Shown: piece after piece, positions 33,518-34,534 of the stretch
How the letters are laid out: the number at the start of each line of letters is the position of its first letter
Numbering within the stretch: the stretch's first letter is position 1
Origin: Mycolicibacterium palauense
Lineage (GTDB): Bacteria; Actinomycetota; Actinomycetes; Mycobacteriales; Mycobacteriaceae
Length of the DNA: 34,534 nucleotides
Direction: 5' to 3'
Assembly: GCF_002592005.1 (NCBI RefSeq)
Contig: NZ_NVQF01000067.1
Coordinates: forward strand, 1-34,534
Translations under genes and position numbers: made by a program
The notes under the pieces: generated by a model
What the model was told of the DNA's origin: nothing
Database searches by the model: none
What the model saw: the letters and a program-made list of their open reading frames with translations, nothing else

Positions 33518-34318
33518 ATGAGCGAGGAGCACGAACCGCGGAAGATGAAGCGCAAGGCCTACGAGCAGGAGCTTGCCCGACTCGAGGTCGAGTTGGTGCG
33601 GCTTCAGGAGTGGATCAAGGCCAAGGGCCTCCGGGTGGCGGTGGTCTTCGAGGGCCGCGATTCCGCGGGCAAGGGCGGCATCATCAAGCGCATCACCTGG
33701 CGGCTGAACCCGCGTGTGGTGCGGGTCGCGGCCCTGCCCGCCCCGACCGAACGGGAGAAGACGCAGTACTACCTGCAGCGCTACATCCCCTACCTGCCCG
33801 CGGCCGGCGAGATGGTGCTCTTCGACCGCAGCTGGTACAACCGCCTCGGCGTCGAGCGGGTGATGGGTTTCTGCACCGACGACCAATACGAACGGTTCCT
33901 CGAAATCTGCCCCGTGTTCGAGGAGAGCCTGGTCCAGGACGGCATCATCCTGATCAAGTACTGGCTGCACATCCGCGACGACGTGCAGGAACAACGGTTC
34001 CGGCAGCGGGCCACCGATCCACGTCGGCAGTGGAAGCTCTCACCGATGGACGTGGCCTCGTGGAACAAGTGGATCGACTACTCGCGGGCCCGCGACGTCA
34101 TGCTCACTCACACCGACACCGACGTCGCCCCCTGGTACATCGTCGACGCCAACATCAAGCGCAACGCCCGGCTCAACGTCATCCGCCACCTGCTCGGACA
34201 GTTCGACTACGAGACCCTCGAACACGAGATCATCGAGTTCCCGCCGCGGCCACCGGTCGGCGACTACGTCGCCCCGCCCATCGACGATCTGCGGATCATT
34301 CCCGACCACTACGGATGA
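33518..34318 (+). CDS. ppk2: Polyphosphate kinase 2
   Basis: 266 aa. PPK2 motifs: Walker A VVFEGRDSAGKGGIIKRI, the basic stretch ALPAPTEREKTQYYLQRY, Walker B-like MVLFDRSWYNRLGVERVMGF, and YWLHIRDDVQEQRF. The enzyme transfers phosphate between polyphosphate and nucleoside diphosphates, usually favouring GTP or ATP formation. It is a single-domain class I type. The ATG at 33518 is chosen; an in-frame GTG at 33494 would add eight residues without family similarity. The stop codon lies inside the first unit of the 11-bp tandem repeat. It converges on sigH, as expected if this is the conserved ppk2-sigH neighbourhood. Confidence 0.95.
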   Translation: MSEEHEPRKMKRKAYEQELARLEVELVRLQEWIKAKGLRVAVVFEGRDSAGKGGIIKRITWRLNPRVVRVAALPAPTEREKTQYYLQRYIPYLPAAGEMVLFDRSWYNRLGVERVMGFCTDDQYERFLEICPVFEESLVQDGIILIKYWLHIRDDVQEQRFRQRATDPRRQWKLSPMDVASWNKWIDYSRARDVMLTHTDTDVAPWYIVDANIKRNARLNVIRHLLGQFDYETLEHEIIEFPPRPPVGDYVAPPIDDLRIIPDHYG

Positions 34319-34367
34319 TCCGGGGATGATCCGGGGATGATCCGGGGATGATCCGGGGATGATCCGG
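34313..34367. repeat. Perfect 5 x 11-bp tandem repeat
   Basis: The unit GGATGATCCGG occurs five times without a mismatch. The core GGAT-G-ATCC is a near palindrome, so any unit can pair with itself or a neighbour. It starts within the last codons of ppk2 and lies between two convergent genes. It may act as a bidirectional terminator or may be a variable-number repeat. Confidence 0.95.
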
Positions 34368-34375
34368 AATCCGGC

Positions 34376-34534
34376 TCACGCCGCCCCGCGCACAAAGCCG
34401 CGGTCCCTGGCCACGTCGCGCAGCAGCTCGCGCAGCTGACGCCGGCCGCGATGCAGCCGCGACATCACCGTCCCGATCGGGGTGTCCATGATCTCGGCGA
34501 TCTCCTTGTACGGAAAACCCTCCACATCGGCGTA
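34376..34534 (-). CDS. sigH: ECF sigma factor SigH, C-terminal part (start outside window)
   Basis: The last 52 residues and stop are visible; the 5' part is beyond the window edge. The sequence YADVEGFPYKEIAEIMDTPIGTVMSRLHRGRRQL is sigma region 4, whose helix-turn-helix (GTVMSRLHRGR) contacts the -35 element. It matches what I recall of mycobacterial SigH almost residue for residue, including the end DVARDRGFVRG. SigH directs the thiol-oxidative and heat stress response and is controlled by the anti-sigma factor RshA, whose gene should lie just downstream in this orientation or nearby. It converges on ppk2. Confidence 0.9.
   Translation of the reverse strand, partial: YADVEGFPYKEIAEIMDTPIGTVMSRLHRGRRQLRELLRDVARDRGFVRGAA

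Noticed and set aside
34313..34367. Short CRISPR array
   Set aside because: Units are 11 bp and directly adjacent, with no spacers, and no cas genes are present.

Overview
The window looks like chromosomal DNA of a mycobacterium, most likely a fast-growing environmental species. The evidence is high G+C, a cutinase, an MPT63-like secreted protein, an FprB-type ferredoxin reductase, ppk2 and the C-terminus of sigH. No rRNA, tRNA or CRISPR array was seen.

Left part (1-4.4 kb): the 3' portion of a very repetitive, probably surface-exposed protein. It is followed by a gene-poor stretch with three copies of a 22-bp motif, a small hypothetical gene and a secreted cutinase.

Middle part (4.4-20.2 kb): an oxidative catabolic cluster that I cannot match to a known pathway. 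It holds a rhodanese-type sulfurtransferase, a Rieske-oxygenase reductase (FMN/NAD/[2Fe-2S]), a TetR regulator and a CxxHxxC ferredoxin. A compact run of six genes follows: cytochrome P450, Rieske oxygenase, MshD-like GNAT protein, NTF2-like/DUF35 fusion, thiolase-like protein without the nucleophilic Cys, and acyl-CoA ligase. Then come a molybdopterin oxidoreductase and an FprB-type reductase. A degenerate 20-bp palindrome, roughly AAACCTAC-n4-GTAAGGTT, occurs in front of the rhodanese, the ferredoxin, the P450 operon and the molybdoenzyme operon, with a weaker copy before the reductase. This ties the separate transcription units into one probable regulon, and the TetR inside the cluster is the obvious candidate regulator. 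A deletion derivative of an IS5-family element lies between the ferredoxin and the P450 genes. A plausible reading is: P450 and Rieske enzyme hydroxylate a substrate, the ligase makes a CoA thioester, and the DUF35/thiolase-like pair cleaves a C-C bond. The substrate is unknown.

20.4-27.3 kb: a membrane protein with its TetR regulator, a double-hotdog thioesterase-like protein, and a LysR regulator divergent from a thiolase-scoA-scoB operon that would process 3-ketoacids to acetyl-CoA. A flavin-reductase-like protein follows.

Right part (27.3-34.5 kb): probably conserved chromosomal backbone. It carries a KefB-like antiporter, a beta-propeller lipoprotein, an NAD-dependent epimerase, a Y-x4-D-type secreted-repeat lipoprotein, a small secreted protein, an MPT63-like protein, ppk2 and the end of sigH. 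The last two are separated by a perfect 5 x 11-bp tandem repeat. From memory, ppk2, a kefB-like gene and sigH also lie near each other in M. tuberculosis, which supports a backbone reading here and an accessory reading for the centre.
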